A stretch of DNA of 64,000 nucleotides from Aureimonas endophytica (GTDB taxonomy: Bacteria > Pseudomonadota > Alphaproteobacteria > Rhizobiales > Rhizobiaceae). A model generated the notes under the pieces. That model was not told the origin of the DNA. It made no database searches and saw only the letters and a program-made list of their open reading frames with translations. This document shows positions 17,858 to 27,518 of the stretch, piece by piece; position 1 is the first letter of the stretch, and every line of letters begins with the position of its first letter. Location: assembly GCF_014642635.1 (NCBI RefSeq), contig NZ_BMIQ01000005.1, positions 62,001 through 126,000 on the forward strand, written 5' to 3'. A program made the translations under genes and the position numbers.

Positions 17858-19588
17858 TCAGTCCTTTCCGATCCGCGCCAGCGCCGCTCCCGCCTGGAGG
17901 AAGGCGCCGGGCGCGGCGAGACGGGCGATGGTTCCCGCGACGGGCGCCGTCACCGGCGCCTCCATCTTCATCGCCTCCATCACGGCGACGAGCTGCCCGG
18001 CCTCCACCAGGGCGCCCTCCTCGACGCGCCAGCCCTGGAGCGTGCCGGAGACCGGCGCTTCGAGAAGGCCCGGATCGGCGGGCGGCGGCGGCGGCTCGGG
18101 CTCGCCCGCCGCCCCGAGGGCCGGGCCGAGCCGCGCCAGAAGGGCGGCCGGCAGGCCGAGGCAATGGCGGCGCCCGTCGATCTCCACCGGCAGGCGCAGG
18201 AGCGCCGGCGCCTCGGCCGGCTCGGGCCGCGCGGCGATGGCGAGCGTTCCGGCGAAATCCGTCTCGATCCAGCGGGTATGGACGCGGAACGCCTCGCCCG
18301 CGAAATCCTCCGCCTCCAGCACCGCGCGGTGGAAGGGCAGGACGGTCGCGACGCCCTCCACCGCGAATTCGGCCAGCGCCCGCCGGGCCCGGCGGAGCGC
18401 GATCGCCCGCGTCGGGCCGGACACGACGAGCTTCGCCATCAGGGAATCGAACCGGCCGGACACGACCGAGCCGGCCGCGACGCCGGCATCGACGCGCACG
18501 CCGGGGCCGGAGGGCGGCTCGAAGCGCGTCACCCGTCCCGGCATGGGCAAGAAGCCGCGCCCCGGGTCCTCGGCATTGATGCGGAACTCGATCGCATGGC
18601 CGCGCGGCTCGGGCGTCTCGGTCAGGCGCAGCGCCTCGCCCTCGGCGATGCGCAGCTGTTCCACCACGAGATCGAGGCCCGTCGTCTCCTCCGTCACCGG
18701 ATGCTCGACCTGGAGGCGGGTATTGACCTCCAGAAACGAGATCGCGCCGTCGGCGCCGAGCAGGAATTCCACCGTGCCGGCGCCGACATAGCCGGCGGCG
18801 GCGCAGATCGCTCGCGCGCCCTCGTGGATGCGCCGGCGCTGTTCCTCGTCAAGGAAGGGCGCGGGCGCCTCCTCCACCAGCTTCTGGTTGCGGCGCTGGA
18901 GCGAGCAGTCGCGCGTGCCGACGACGAGCACCTGCCCGTGCCGGTCGGCGAGGATCTGCGCCTCCACATGGCGCGGCCGGTCGAGGAAGCGCTCGACGAA
19001 ACATTCGCCGCGCCCGAAGGCGCTTGTCGCCTCGCGCACCGCCGAGGCGAAGAGCTCCTCCACTTCCTCCAGCCGCCAGGCGACCTTCAGGCCGCGCCCG
19101 CCGCCGCCGAAGGCGGCCTTGATGGCGATCGGCAGGCCATGCGCCTCGGCGAAGGCGAGCGCCTCGGCGGCGTCGCGCACCGGCCCGTCCGAGCCCGGCA
19201 CCAGGGGCGCGCCGACGCGGGCGGCGAGGGCGCGCGCCCGCGTCTTGTCGCCCAGCGCCTCGATCACGGCGGCATCGGGGCCGATCCAGGTGAGGCCCGC
19301 CTCCGCCACGGCGCGCGCGAATTCGGGACGCTCCGACAGGAAGCCATAGCCCGGATGGACGGCATCGGCCCCCGCGCGCCGGGCGACGGAAAGCAGCTTG
19401 CCGATGTCGAGATAGGTCTCGCCGGCCGTCTCGCCGCCGAGCCCGTAGGCCTCGTCGGCAAAGCGCACATGCGGCGCCTCGGCATCGCCGTCGGCATAGA
19501 CCGCGACGGACAGGAGGCCGTGGTCGCGGCAGGCGCGCGCGATGCGCAGCGCGATCTCGCCGCGATTGGCGATCAGGACTTTCCTCAT
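17858..19588 (-). CDS. Biotin carboxylase with C-terminal biotin carrier domain
   Basis: A 576-residue AccC-type enzyme that carboxylates its own biotin with bicarbonate and ATP. The N-terminus [16 protein letters not shown] is classical. The ATP-grasp glycine loop is [13 protein letters not shown], the active-site strand is [15 protein letters not shown], and the C-terminal lipoyl-like domain has the biotinylation site EAMKMEAPV near residue 540. No acyl-CoA carboxyltransferase is nearby. Instead it overlaps by four bases (ATGA at 19585-19588) with a fused PxpB-PxpC gene whose domains are homologous to the carboxyltransferase part of urea carboxylase. I infer a biotin-dependent step on a lactam or amide substrate. 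Confidence 0.94.
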   Translation of the reverse strand: MRKVLIANRGEIALRIARACRDHGLLSVAVYADGDAEAPHVRFADEAYGLGGETAGETYLDIGKLLSVARRAGADAVHPGYGFLSERPEFARAVAEAGLTWIGPDAAVIEALGDKTRARALAARVGAPLVPGSDGPVRDAAEALAFAEAHGLPIAIKAAFGGGGRGLKVAWRLEEVEELFASAVREATSAFGRGECFVERFLDRPRHVEAQILADRHGQVLVVGTRDCSLQRRNQKLVEEAPAPFLDEEQRRRIHEGARAICAAAGYVGAGTVEFLLGADGAISFLEVNTRLQVEHPVTEETTGLDLVVEQLRIAEGEALRLTETPEPRGHAIEFRINAEDPGRGFLPMPGRVTRFEPPSGPGVRVDAGVAAGSVVSGRFDSLMAKLVVSGPTRAIALRRARRALAEFAVEGVATVLPFHRAVLEAEDFAGEAFRVHTRWIETDFAGTLAIAARPEPAEAPALLRLPVEIDGRRHCLGLPAALLARLGPALGAAGEPEPPPPPADPGLLEAPVSGTLQGWRVEEGALVEAGQLVAVMEAMKMEAPVTAPVAGTIARLAAPGAFLQAGAALARIGKD

Positions 19589-21207
19589 GGCGAACCTGCG
19601 GTCATATCGGATTCGATCGCGGCGAAGGGCCGGATCACGTTGAAGCGGAGGCGCGCGCCGGGCGGCACCTGACCGGCGAGATCCAGATGATGTTCGGCGA
19701 GCGTCGCGATCACCGGATAGCCGCCGGTGAGCGGATGATCGGCGAGAAACAGCACCGGCTGGCCGTCATGCGGCACCTGGATCGCGCCGTTCGCCGTGCC
19801 CTCGCTCGGCAGTTCCGCCGCCGGATCGCGGCGCGCCAGCGGCACGGCGCCGTCGAGCCGCAGGCCGACGCGGTTGGAGCGCGGCGTCACCGTCCAGTCC
19901 TGGCCGGTCAGCGTCTCGATGCCGGCCTCGGTGAACCATTCGGCGCGCGGCCCCAGCACGATGTCGAGCACCACCGTCTCGCCGGGCGCCGGGCGGCCGG
20001 GCGCCGGCATCTCGGCCTCGCTTACCGCCGCCCGGCTCTGGAGCGGCCCAAGGACGAGCCGGTCGCCGACCTTGACCGGCGGCGGGCCGAGGCGGGCGAG
20101 CGTGTCCGTCGCGGCCGAGCCGAGGACGATGGGCACGCGAAAGCCGCCGCGCGCGGCGAGATAGCTGCGCAGGCCCCGCTGGGGCGGCAGGAGCACCACC
20201 CTGTCGCCGCTCTCCAACGCGAAAGGCCGATGGCTGGCGACGACCCGCCGGCGTCCCGCCGCGTCGCGGATCTCCAGGGCGGCATCCGTGCCCGCGAGGG
20301 CGATGACGGCGGGCCCATCCGCTTCGAAGGAGAAGCCGCCGGCGACGATTTCCAGGGCCGGCATGCCGGCCGGATTGCCGACGAGGCGGTTGGCGGCGCG
20401 GAAGGCGGCGCGGTCGAGCGCGCCACCGGCGGAAACGCCCTGCGCCGCCGCGCCCGGCCGGCCTTCGTCCTGGAAGAGCGGCGGCAGCGGCGCCGCCGTG
20501 ACGCGAAGCGCCGGGCCGTCCTCCACAGCCGCTCCGGGCGATGCCGCGCCCCGCGCCGCTTCCGCCGCCGCGATCGCCGCGAAGGCCGCGCGGTCCGGCA
20601 GCGGCGTGAAGCGCACGCGCGTGCCCGGCTGGAACAGCGCCGGGGGATCGCGGGCGAGATCGAACATCGTCAGCGGCGTCGTGCCGATGAGCTGCCAGCC
20701 GCCCGGCCCTTCCTGCGGATAGACGCCGGAAAAGGCGCCGGCCAGCGCCACCGCGCCGGCGGGAATGCGGATACGCGGGCTCTGCCGCCGGGCGACGCGG
20801 AGCGCCGGATCGCCGCCGGTGAGATAGCCGAAGCCCGGCGCGAAGCCGGTGAAAGCGACGGTGAACCGGCTTTCGGCATGGCGGCGGATCACCTCTTTGG
20901 AGTCAAGGCCGGTCAGCCGGGCGACCTCGGCGAGATCCTCGCCGTCGTAGAGGACCGGAATCTCGACCTCGCGTTCAGAACGCGGGGCCTTCGCCGAGAG
21001 GTCGCGCGCCCGCAGGTCCGCGGCCAGGGCCGGAAGGTCGGGCGGCGTCCCCGGCCGGAAGCGGAGAAGGAGCGTCCGCGCCGCCGGAACCATTGCCTCG
21101 ATCCCCGGCAGGGGCCGCGCTTCGAGGGAAGCGAGAAGCGCCAGCGTGGCGTCGAGATCCTCAAGCTCGACGAGGGTGCCGCGCAGGCCGACGGGCAGGA
21201 GGCGCAT
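19585..21207 (-). CDS. Fused 5-oxoprolinase subunits B and C (KipI-KipA)
   Basis: A 540-residue fusion of the two allophanate-hydrolase-like domains that in many bacteria are separate PxpB and PxpC. Residues about 1-215 are the PxpB/KipI/AHS1 part, with [30 protein letters not shown] and [15 protein letters not shown]. Residues about 240-520 are the PxpC/KipA/AHS2 part, with [21 protein letters not shown] and [14 protein letters not shown]. With PxpA these proteins hydrolyse 5-oxoproline in an ATP-dependent way in Escherichia coli. The fusion, and the coupled biotin carboxylase gene, resemble the domain set of urea carboxylase. Start ATG 21207 lies eight bases after the pxpA stop. Confidence 0.93.
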   Translation of the reverse strand: MRLLPVGLRGTLVELEDLDATLALLASLEARPLPGIEAMVPAARTLLLRFRPGTPPDLPALAADLRARDLSAKAPRSEREVEIPVLYDGEDLAEVARLTGLDSKEVIRRHAESRFTVAFTGFAPGFGYLTGGDPALRVARRQSPRIRIPAGAVALAGAFSGVYPQEGPGGWQLIGTTPLTMFDLARDPPALFQPGTRVRFTPLPDRAAFAAIAAAEAARGAASPGAAVEDGPALRVTAAPLPPLFQDEGRPGAAAQGVSAGGALDRAAFRAANRLVGNPAGMPALEIVAGGFSFEADGPAVIALAGTDAALEIRDAAGRRRVVASHRPFALESGDRVVLLPPQRGLRSYLAARGGFRVPIVLGSAATDTLARLGPPPVKVGDRLVLGPLQSRAAVSEAEMPAPGRPAPGETVVLDIVLGPRAEWFTEAGIETLTGQDWTVTPRSNRVGLRLDGAVPLARRDPAAELPSEGTANGAIQVPHDGQPVLFLADHPLTGGYPVIATLAEHHLDLAGQVPPGARLRFNVIRPFAAIESDMTAGSP

Positions 21208-21215
21208 CGCGGGTC

Positions 21216-21983
21216 TCAGGCGGGCGCGAAGGAGCGGATCGCCACCCCTTCCGCCTCGAGACGGGCGCGCACCGCCTTGGCGATCGCCACGGCGCCGGGA
21301 CTGTCGCCATGGATGCAGATGGACTCGGCCCGCAGGCGGATGATCGAGCCGTCCACCGCCTCGATCTCGCCGCTGGCGGCGAGCCGCGCCATGCGCGCCG
21401 CGACGCGGTCGGGATCGTGGATCACCGCGCCCGCCTCGCGGCGCGAGAGAAGCGCGCCCGCCGGCGTATAGGCGCGGTCGGCGAAGGCCTCGGACACCGT
21501 CCGCAGCCCCGCATCCTCGGCGAGGCGCAGGACCGGCGCGCCGGCGAGGCCCATGAGGATCAGCGTCGGATCGGCCAGGACCATGGCCTCCACCACGTCG
21601 CGCCCCTGGCGGGGATCGGCGGCGATCCTGTTATAGAGCGCGCCATGCGGCTTCACATAGGCGACGCGCGTGCCGGCGACGGCGGCGAGGCGCTGGAGCG
21701 CGCCGATCTGGTAGATCACGTCGGCGACGAGCTCCTCCGAGGCGACATCCATGTCGCGCCGGCCGAAGCCGACGCGATCGGGATAGGAGACATGGGCGCC
21801 GACGGCGACGCCGCGCGCGGCGGCCGCCTTGAGAGTGCGCAGGATGCCCGCCGGATCGCCCGCATGGAAGCCGCAGGCGACATTGGCGGAGGAGACGAGG
21901 CCGAGCAGGGTCTCGTCCTCGCCCATGGTCCAGGCGCCGTAGCTCTCGCCGAGATCGCTGTTGAGATCGATCGTGGGGGTCAT
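21216..21983 (-). CDS. pxpA: 5-oxoprolinase subunit A (LamB/YcsF family)
   Basis: A 255-residue member of the LamB/YcsF family, the subunit that opens the 5-oxoproline ring together with PxpB and PxpC. The start [18 protein letters not shown] and the segment [14 protein letters not shown] are diagnostic; further family blocks are [29 protein letters not shown] and [17 protein letters not shown]. Asp and His residues in these blocks form the metal or substrate site in this deacetylase-like barrel. It is the first gene of the operon, with GAGGAC upstream of ATG 21983. The 186-base gap to the divergent phosphatase gene should hold its promoter. Confidence 0.96.
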   Translation of the reverse strand: MTPTIDLNSDLGESYGAWTMGEDETLLGLVSSANVACGFHAGDPAGILRTLKAAAARGVAVGAHVSYPDRVGFGRRDMDVASEELVADVIYQIGALQRLAAVAGTRVAYVKPHGALYNRIAADPRQGRDVVEAMVLADPTLILMGLAGAPVLRLAEDAGLRTVSEAFADRAYTPAGALLSRREAGAVIHDPDRVAARMARLAASGEIEAVDGSIIRLRAESICIHGDSPGAVAIAKAVRARLEAEGVAIRSFAPA

Positions 21984-22169
21984 GCGGTTCGTCCTCGCGC
22001 CCGGGCCTCAACGGATTGCCGATGCGGCCGGGCGAGGCTAGCCCATCCGGCGGGCGGGGTCAGCGGGCGCGCGCCATATGCCTCGCCGGCGCGAAGCCGC
22101 CGGGCGTCCTTGTGAGCGGCCGGCGCGAAGCGTAAGCAGGCACCGAATCTGGCTGCCGGGAGACTGTCC

Positions 22170-22754
22170 ATGAAAACCCTCGCGATCTCGTCGCGGACCA
22201 TCTGCGGCATCGAGGAACTGCCCGCCCATAGCAAGGCGGGCGTGACGCATGTCCTGTCGATCATCGATCCCGGCCATCCCGACATCCACCATTTCGAGGC
22301 CTATTCGCAGCATCTGCGCACGACGCTGCGCTTTCACGACATCATCGATCCGCAGCCGCGCCAGGTCATGCCGGCGAAGGAGCATGTCGCCGCCATTCTC
22401 GGCTTCGGCGATTCGCTCGACAAGGGCGCGGTGGCGGGCACCGCCGGCCATCTCCTCGTCCATTGCCATATGGGCATCTCGCGCTCGACGGCGGCGATGG
22501 TGACGCTGATGGCGCAGGGCGACCCGGAAGCGGGCGAGGACGAGCTGTTCGAGCGCCTGCGCCAGATCCGAGGGAAGGCCTGGCCGAATTCGGTGATGAT
22601 CGGCTTCGCCGACGAGAAGCTCGGGCGCGGCGGTCGCCTCGTCGAGGCGCTGCGCCGCCATTACGGCCACCAGCTGAAGCACAAGCCCGAATATGCCGAA
22701 TGGATGCGCGAGCTCGGGCGCGGCCGCGAGGTCGAGATGGCGCTGCCGGCCTGA
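22170..22754 (+). CDS. Small tyrosine/dual-specificity protein phosphatase
   Basis: A 194-residue cysteine phosphatase. The P-loop HCHMGISRSTAA matches HCx5R(S/T) with the catalytic cysteine at about residue 107, and the upstream HDIIDP supplies a plausible general-acid aspartate. The first part (HVLSIIDPGHPDIHHFEAY) fits the DSP fold found in alphaproteobacteria, where such proteins are annotated as tyrosine phosphatases. It has GGGAGA six bases before ATG 22170. It stands alone between the pxp operon and the sugar operon, so its substrate is unknown; inositol phosphate or phosphotyrosine are possible. Confidence 0.9.
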   Translation: MKTLAISSRTICGIEELPAHSKAGVTHVLSIIDPGHPDIHHFEAYSQHLRTTLRFHDIIDPQPRQVMPAKEHVAAILGFGDSLDKGAVAGTAGHLLVHCHMGISRSTAAMVTLMAQGDPEAGEDELFERLRQIRGKAWPNSVMIGFADEKLGRGGRLVEALRRHYGHQLKHKPEYAEWMRELGRGREVEMALPA

Positions 22755-22813
22755 TCGGGCCCGCGCGCCGATCCCGGCCCCGAGTGTAACTCGCGACGAC
22801 GGGGAGGCAGGGC

Positions 22814-22960
22814 ATGACGGATAGGATCGACGGGACGGTCGGCGGCGACGGCCGGCTCGTCCTGTCGGTCATGGCCGGGATCACGGCGGCGAAGATCGCC
22901 CGGCTCCGTCCCGTTCAGGCGTTGCGGGGCGTCGGTTCGGCGGGACGGTCCAGCGGATAG
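22814..22960 (+). CDS. Possible 48-residue small ORF
   Basis: ATG at 22814 has a strong GGGGAGG element six bases upstream and opens 48 codons ending in TAG at 22958-22960. The predicted peptide begins MTDRIDGTVGGDGRLVLSVM and has no recognised family. Its last 46 bases run antisense to the 3' end of the SDR gene (22915-23748). The ribosome site is the main support; composition is otherwise neutral. It could be a chance frame in GC-rich DNA, so I hold it weakly. Confidence 0.3.
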   Translation: MTDRIDGTVGGDGRLVLSVMAGITAAKIARLRPVQALRGVGSAGRSSG

Positions 22961-23748
22961 GCCGTCGCCTCCGGCGCATTGGCCCAGCTCTGGAGCGTCT
23001 GGCCGCCGTCGATCAGCCAGGACGCGCCGGTGACGTGGCGGGCCTCGTCCGAGGCGAGGAAGGCGACGGTCGCGGCGACGTCTTCCGGCTGGCCAATGCG
23101 GCGCAGCGGAATGCGATCGGCGAAGCGCTCGATGCCCTGGCGATAGGCGACCTCGTCGGCGGCGGGTACGCCGAGGCGGGTCTCGATGACGCCCGGGCTG
23201 ACCGCATTGACGCGGATGCCGTAGCGGGCGGCGTCGAGCGCCGCGACGCGGGTGAGGCCGTCGACGCCATGTTTCGAGGCGGCATAGCCGGCGCCGCCGG
23301 CCAGCACGTCCCAGCCCGCCATGGACGAGCCCATATTGACCACCGCCCCGCCCCCGCCCGCCGCGATCATGGCGCGCAGGCTGGCGCGGAGCACGAGGAA
23401 CATGCCGCGCAGATTGATGCGCAGGATCTCGTCGAAGGCTTCCACCGGCAGGTCGTAGACCGGCGCGACGGTGCCGGGGATGCCGGCATTGTTGAAGACG
23501 GCGTCGAGCCGGCCCGTGCGGGCGACGGCATCCGCGACGGCGGCCTCCGCCTCGGCCGGATCGCCGATATCGGCCCGGAGCGGAAAGGCGCGGGCGCCGG
23601 TTTCGGCGGCGGCGGCCGAGGCGCGATCGAGGTCGCGGTCCACCACGGCGACCCGCGCCCCTTCCGCCGCGAAGCGCCGCACGGCCGCCGCGCCGATCGC
23701 GCCGCCGCCGCCCGTCACCAGCACGGTCCGGCCGTCGAAACGCATCAT
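22915..23748 (-). CDS. SDR-family oxidoreductase
   Basis: A classical short-chain dehydrogenase of 277 residues using NAD(P). It shows the cofactor motif VTGGGGAIGAAAVRRFA, the NNAGIPG strand, NMGSSMAGW before the catalytic YAASKHG (Tyr-x3-Lys), and VNAVSPGVIETRLG. An aspartate after the second strand (VAVVDRD) suggests preference for NAD. It is the last gene of a seven-gene minus-strand carbohydrate operon and overlaps the epimerase stop by four bases (start ATG 23748, MMRFDG). The substrate is probably a sugar or sugar acid produced by the other enzymes in the operon. Confidence 0.94.
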   Translation of the reverse strand: MMRFDGRTVLVTGGGGAIGAAAVRRFAAEGARVAVVDRDLDRASAAAAETGARAFPLRADIGDPAEAEAAVADAVARTGRLDAVFNNAGIPGTVAPVYDLPVEAFDEILRINLRGMFLVLRASLRAMIAAGGGGAVVNMGSSMAGWDVLAGGAGYAASKHGVDGLTRVAALDAARYGIRVNAVSPGVIETRLGVPAADEVAYRQGIERFADRIPLRRIGQPEDVAATVAFLASDEARHVTGASWLIDGGQTLQSWANAPEATAYPLDRPAEPTPRNA

Positions 23749-24605
23749 GCCGATTCTCCTCGATCCCTCGGATAGTCGCGCCAGCCGTGGCGCGGCACGA
23801 AGCCCAGCGCCGCGCGGGCGGCGCCCGTGTCGATCAGCGCGCCCGACCCCGCGATCGGCGCCTTCAGCGGCACGCCGGGCAGGCAGCGGGCGAGGAGCGG
23901 CGCGGTGTCCTCGGCCATGTAGGTGTCGGCGGCGCTGAGGAAGAGGCGCAGATGGCCGGCGACCGGCCGCTCCACCGCGAGGCGGAAGGCCTCGCCGGCA
24001 TCGCGCGCGTCGAGATAGGCGAAGAGGTCGCGCACCGCCTCCGGCGTGTCGCGGCGCCGGCCGACCTCGTCCGCGAAGCTCTGCGGCGTCTGGATCCAGG
24101 GCATGCGCAGCGACACGGCCTCGAGACCGGTGCGGCGATGCGCGGCGTCGAGGATCTCCTCGCCGAGCCATTTCGACAGGGCATAGGCGTCCTGCGCGCC
24201 GATCGGATGCGCCTCGTCCACCGGCAGATAGGGCGGCGTCACCGGCCGCTCGTGGAACGGATAGCCGAGGACGCTGAAGGAGGAGGCGTAGACGAAGCGC
24301 CGCGCCCCGACGAGGAGCGCGGCCTCCACCGCCGCATAGCTGGCCGCGACATTGACCGAGAAGACCTCGCTCGGCGCCCGCCCGACGGGGCGCGGGATCG
24401 CGGCGACATGGACGACCGTCTCGGCCCCGCGCATCAGCTGCGCGGCGGCGCCGAGATCGGCGATGTCGGCGACCGCGTGCGACCAGGACGCGCTGGGCGG
24501 CGGCGGCGCGCGGTCGAGCCCGAGGACCTCGTGCCCCGCCGCGACGAGGGCGCCGGCGACATGGCGGCCGAGCAGCCCGCTGGAACCGGTGACGACGAGC
24601 CTCAC
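23745..24605 (-). CDS. NAD-dependent epimerase/dehydratase family protein
   Basis: An extended SDR of 286 residues. The N-terminal nucleotide motif is VVTGSSGLLGRHVAGALV, with the acidic LDRAP end of strand two. HVAAIPRPVGRAPSEVFSVN precedes the active site, where YALSKWLGEE gives Tyr-x3-Lys and YASSFSVLG gives the serine. This family includes UDP-sugar epimerases and also uronate dehydrogenases, and the short length and lack of a nucleotide-sugar locus fit the latter type better. The start is GTG at 24605, overlapping the stop of the Gfo/Idh/MocA gene (GTGA). Exact reaction not determined. Confidence 0.92.
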   Translation of the reverse strand: MRLVVTGSSGLLGRHVAGALVAAGHEVLGLDRAPPPPSASWSHAVADIADLGAAAQLMRGAETVVHVAAIPRPVGRAPSEVFSVNVAASYAAVEAALLVGARRFVYASSFSVLGYPFHERPVTPPYLPVDEAHPIGAQDAYALSKWLGEEILDAAHRRTGLEAVSLRMPWIQTPQSFADEVGRRRDTPEAVRDLFAYLDARDAGEAFRLAVERPVAGHLRLFLSAADTYMAEDTAPLLARCLPGVPLKAPIAGSGALIDTGAARAALGFVPRHGWRDYPRDRGESA

Positions 24606-25681
24606 GCGCGCCGCTCCGGCAGGGCGTGGAGGATCGCCTCGGCGAGTTCGAGATCGGCGAGGCCGCCGGCCAGCGGCGTCTCCGGCGCCGCGCCCGTCGC
24701 GACGCAATGGGCGAAATGCTGCCATTGCCGGCGGAAGGCGGTGTCCGGCGCGCCGAAGAGCGTGCGCTCGCTCGGCCCCTCGCCCGCCGCCTCCTTGATC
24801 CGCACCGTGGCGGCGGTGTTGCGCACATAGGGGTTCTGGAACTCGATCCGCAATTCGGCCCGCTCGCCATGGACCGCGATCCACTCGTCCCACCATTCGT
24901 ATTGCGCGCCGAAGGCGATCTCGACCAAAGCCGGCACGCCGTCCGGGAAGCCGAGCAGCGCCATGACATGGGTCGGGCCGGGAGCGGCGGCGTAATGGAC
25001 GGTCTCCGGCGTGCCGAAGGCGCCGCGCAACACCGCCAGATCGTGGCTGCCGAGCATCAGGAGCGTCATGTGGAGATCGTGATAGGCGGCATGCGCCGGC
25101 CCCAGCATGGCCTTCACCCGCGCCTCGACCTCGGCCCTGCCGGCGGCGAGACGCGCCGGATCGACATCCCCTCCCCGGATCTGCGTATAGAGGGCGGGAT
25201 AGCGGTCGAAGCGGCCGGCGAAATCGTGCACATGGATCATCTTCGGCCGGCCGAGCGCGGCGAGGCGCTCGACGCCGAGGCGATAGCCCGTGTCGTAATG
25301 CTTCATGTAGCCGACCATCGCGACGACCGGCGTCGCGGCGGCGAGCGCCACCAGCGGCCGGGCCTCCGCGGCGGTGAAGCCGAGCGGCTTCTCGACCAGG
25401 ACATGCTTGCCGGCCTTCAGCGCCGCCTCGACGACGGGCGCGTGGTCGAAGGTACATATCACCACCGCATCCACCGCCGGATCGGCGAGCAGCGCCCGAT
25501 AGTCGCGATAAAGGCCCGCCACGCCGTAGCGGGCGCCGAGATCCGCCATCACTTCCGCCGAGAGATCGCAGAGCGCGGCGATGCGGAAGGCGGGAAGCTC
25601 GTGGAGGATCGGCAGGTGCATCAGCTGGGCGATCTCGCCGCAGCCGATCACGCCGACGCCGATGGGTTGTGCCGCCGTCAT
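24602..25681 (-). CDS. Gfo/Idh/MocA-family dehydrogenase
   Basis: A 359-residue NAD(P)-dependent sugar or inositol oxidoreductase. The N-terminal Rossmann domain has GVGVIGCGEIAQLMHLPIL, the family motif AGKHVLVEKPLG with the conserved EKP lysine, and the C-terminal domain has YHDLHMTLLMLGSHD carrying the usual catalytic histidine region. It lies five bases before the permease stop codon and overlaps the epimerase gene downstream. A member of this family next to a sugar ABC transporter and a TIM-barrel isomerase is typical of inositol, sugar lactone or keto-sugar pathways. I cannot tell which from sequence. Confidence 0.94.
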   Translation of the reverse strand: MTAAQPIGVGVIGCGEIAQLMHLPILHELPAFRIAALCDLSAEVMADLGARYGVAGLYRDYRALLADPAVDAVVICTFDHAPVVEAALKAGKHVLVEKPLGFTAAEARPLVALAAATPVVAMVGYMKHYDTGYRLGVERLAALGRPKMIHVHDFAGRFDRYPALYTQIRGGDVDPARLAAGRAEVEARVKAMLGPAHAAYHDLHMTLLMLGSHDLAVLRGAFGTPETVHYAAAPGPTHVMALLGFPDGVPALVEIAFGAQYEWWDEWIAVHGERAELRIEFQNPYVRNTAATVRIKEAAGEGPSERTLFGAPDTAFRRQWQHFAHCVATGAAPETPLAGGLADLELAEAILHALPERRA

Positions 25682-25686
25682 GTCGC

Positions 25687-26595
25687 TCACGCCTTCACTG
25701 CGCCGGCCGTGAGGCCCGCGATGAACTGCCGCTGCATCAGGAGGAACACGGCGACGACCGGCAGCGTCACGATCGTCAGGGCCGCGAAATAGAGATTCCA
25801 GAGACTGTCGTACTGCTGGAAGAAGGCGACGAGGCCGAGCGGGATCGTCTGAAGCTCCGGCCGGCGCAACAGGAGGAAGGCGAGGAAGAAGTCGTTCCAG
25901 ATCTCGATGAAGCCGAAGATCAGGACGAGCGCGATGCCCGGCCGGATCAAGGGCAGCATCACATGGACGAGCGTCGCCAGCCGCCCCGCCCCGTCCATCC
26001 GCGCCGCGTCCTCCAGTTCCGCCGGCAGCGTCAGGAAGAAGCCGCGCATGATGAAGATCGCGAGCGGCATGGCGGAGGCGGCATGGATCAGCGCGATGCC
26101 GGGCAGGCTGTTGATCAGCGACAGGTCGCGCGCCACTATGAAGAGCGGGATCGCCATGACCTGCGGCGGCACCAGCATGGCCGCGACGACGAAGCCGAGG
26201 ACCAGGGCGCGGCCCGGAAAGCGCAGGCGCGTCACCGCATAGGCGCAAGGCGTGGCGACGAGGACGAGGAGCGCCAGCGCCAGACCCGTGACCGTGACGC
26301 TGTTGAGGATGCGCGTGCCCATGCCGGCCATGCGCCAGGCCTCGACATAGTTGGAGACGACCGGCGCCAGCGGCGGGCCCCAGATATTGCCGATGATCTC
26401 CTGCTTGGTCTTCAGCGAGCCGAACAGCACCCAGACGAGCGGATAGAGCGCCTGGACCATGACGAGGAGAAGCGCGCCATGGACGAGGAGGAGCTCGGCC
26501 GTGCCCTGGCCCCGGCGGGCCGGATGCCGGCGCGCCGCCGGCACGCTGGCGGCGGCGGCGCGGGCGGGCGCGCGGAGCGGGGCGAGCGCCCTCAC
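25687..26595 (-). CDS. Carbohydrate ABC transporter permease (MalG type)
   Basis: An inner-membrane permease of 302 residues with about six transmembrane segments. The cytoplasmic EAA loop reads ELEDAARMDGAGRLATLVHVMLP, contacting the ATPase, and the C-terminal segments VLIFGFIEIWNDFFLAFLLL are MalG-like. The start is GTG at 26595, overlapping the upstream permease stop (GTGA). The first 35 residues are Ala/Arg-rich and cytoplasmic. With the MalF-type partner and the binding protein it forms an importer, but no ATPase gene is found in the operon. Confidence 0.94.
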   Translation of the reverse strand: MRALAPLRAPARAAAASVPAARRHPARRGQGTAELLLVHGALLLVMVQALYPLVWVLFGSLKTKQEIIGNIWGPPLAPVVSNYVEAWRMAGMGTRILNSVTVTGLALALLVLVATPCAYAVTRLRFPGRALVLGFVVAAMLVPPQVMAIPLFIVARDLSLINSLPGIALIHAASAMPLAIFIMRGFFLTLPAELEDAARMDGAGRLATLVHVMLPLIRPGIALVLIFGFIEIWNDFFLAFLLLRRPELQTIPLGLVAFFQQYDSLWNLYFAALTIVTLPVVAVFLLMQRQFIAGLTAGAVKA

Positions 26596-27518
26596 GCCTC
26601 GAGCCTCAGGCGGCGCATCAGCGCGACGAGGCCGAGGCAGAGCAGGCCGACGAGGAGGAACAGCGCGTAGCCCATCGCCGAGGCATAGCCCATGTTGCCG
26701 TCCTGGAAGGCGGTCTTGACCATCAGCGTCATCACGACCTCCGTCGCGTGGTTCGGCCCGCCCTGCGTCAGCACCTGCACGATGTCGAAGTTGCGCACGA
26801 AGGCGCCGGACAGGCCGAGAATGGTGTTGATGAGGATCACCGGCATCATCAGCGGCAGCGTCAGGTGCCAGAAGCGCCGCCGGACGCCCGCCCCGTCCAT
26901 GGTCGCCGCCTCGAAGAGCTCGCGCGGCAGGGTCTGGAGGCCGGCGAGATAGATCACGGCATGGAAGCCGACCCATTTCCAGACATCCACCGCGATGACG
27001 GCCGGCAGCGCCGTGGCCGCGTCGCCGAGCCAGGTCCGCTTCAGGCCGGAAAGACCGACGAGGTCGAGCCCGGCATTCAGGAGACCGAAGACGGGATTGT
27101 AGATCCACGACCAGAGCAGCCCCGCCGCGACGAAGGACATGGTGACGGGAATGAAGACCGCCGCCCGCGTCAGCCCGCGCAGCACGATCGCGCGGTCGAG
27201 CAGGATCGCGAGGCCGAGCCCGAGGCCGTTCTTCAGGACGAGCACCGCGACGACGAAGACGAGATTGTGGACGAGCGCGCCGGAAAAGAGCGGATCGCGC
27301 AGCAGGCGCGCATAATTGGCGAGGCCGACGAAGACGGGCGCCGAGAAGCCGTCCCAGCGCTGGAGGCTGATCAGGACGCCCCGGCCGAAGGGCCAGAGGA
27401 AGAAGAGCGCGAAGAGCAGCGCGGCGGGCGCCATCATGGCGAGCGCCACCGCCGCGTCGCCGGACGGATGGCGCCGGAAGGCCCGCCGCCGGCCGGAGGG
27501 CGCGAGGACGGGTGTCAC
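26592..27518 (-). CDS. Carbohydrate ABC transporter permease (MalF type)
   Basis: A 308-residue permease with six predicted membrane segments. The start of the membrane part is ALAMMAPAALLFALFFLWPFGRG and the EAA loop is ELFEAATMDGAGVRRRFWHLTLP. It pairs with the downstream MalG-type permease, which it overlaps by four bases. Upstream it overlaps the isomerase stop by four bases (27515-27518). Substrate is unknown but is likely a monosaccharide or sugar derivative processed by the dehydrogenases and isomerase of this operon. Confidence 0.94.
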   Translation of the reverse strand: MTPVLAPSGRRRAFRRHPSGDAAVALAMMAPAALLFALFFLWPFGRGVLISLQRWDGFSAPVFVGLANYARLLRDPLFSGALVHNLVFVVAVLVLKNGLGLGLAILLDRAIVLRGLTRAAVFIPVTMSFVAAGLLWSWIYNPVFGLLNAGLDLVGLSGLKRTWLGDAATALPAVIAVDVWKWVGFHAVIYLAGLQTLPRELFEAATMDGAGVRRRFWHLTLPLMMPVILINTILGLSGAFVRNFDIVQVLTQGGPNHATEVVMTLMVKTAFQDGNMGYASAMGYALFLLVGLLCLGLVALMRRLRLEA

